A stretch of 37,973 nt of DNA from Candidatus Omnitrophota bacterium (GTDB lineage Bacteria > Omnitrophota > Gorgyraeia > Tantalellales > Tantalellaceae), in contig JAQVSN010000003.1 of assembly GCA_028700515.1 (NCBI GenBank), positions 1 to 37,973 of the forward strand, read 5' to 3'; not shown here. Positions within the stretch are counted from its first letter, which is position 1. Below: more notes on the stretch, generated by a model. It saw nothing but the letters and a program-made list of their open reading frames with translations. It was not told the DNA's origin and searched no databases.

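Overview
The window reads as a piece of a Gram-negative, giant-gene bacterial genome. All three real genes lie on the minus strand and all are very long. Their style is Sec-type signal peptides followed by chimeric, multi-domain, membrane-anchored proteins of thousands of residues. That resembles Candidatus Omnitrophota (former OP3), but the assignment is inferred from gene style and no marker gene proves it. No tRNA, rRNA, CRISPR array, transposase or plausible plus-strand gene was found.

Layout, in minus-strand transcription order. (1) 37973 to 11174: a giant gene whose 5' end lies beyond the window; 8,932 residues are visible without a stop. In order it carries three TolC-like outer-membrane-channel protomers, about 1,350 residues of beta-rich sequence, several membrane helices with a small translation-factor-like barrel, a processive GT2 glycosyltransferase core with a QRSRW motif, more membrane helices, a beta-sandwich, a clan GH-A glycoside hydrolase, an HEALH motif between membrane helices, a phosphohistidine swivel domain followed by a PPDK/PEP-synthase-type ATP-grasp domain, two tandem HPr domains, and a C-terminal domain shared with the next gene. 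(2) 10606 to 5291: a secreted or envelope protein with two membrane-plus-HEAT-repeat modules around a nucleotidyltransferase-like domain. (3) 4634 to 1 (3' end off the window): a signal-peptide protein with a TIKI/TraB/ChaN-like domain, a membrane hairpin and an unrecognised C-terminal half.

The intergenic regions are informative. A perfect 110-bp repeat that includes an intrinsic terminator lies downstream of both gene 1 and gene 2, so it brackets gene 2 as direct repeats. A double-dyad palindrome is associated with it. Gene 2 and gene 3 each have a candidate sigma70-type promoter in the AT-rich gap upstream, so the three genes are probably separate transcription units.

Working model (inference): the giant protein is a single-chain, envelope-spanning machine that polymerises a polysaccharide at the inner membrane (GT2), trims it (GH-A hydrolase), may phosphorylate it or relay phosphate through a dikinase/HPr tail, and exports it through a covalent TolC-like pseudo-trimer. 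In known systems such as Bcs, Alg or Pel these roles sit on separate proteins. The dikinase domain order (His domain before ATP-grasp) matches glucan water dikinases rather than PEP synthase. Residue numbers for the giant protein count from the TTG codon at 37948, which is a numbering anchor and not a proposed start. All alignments were made by eye.
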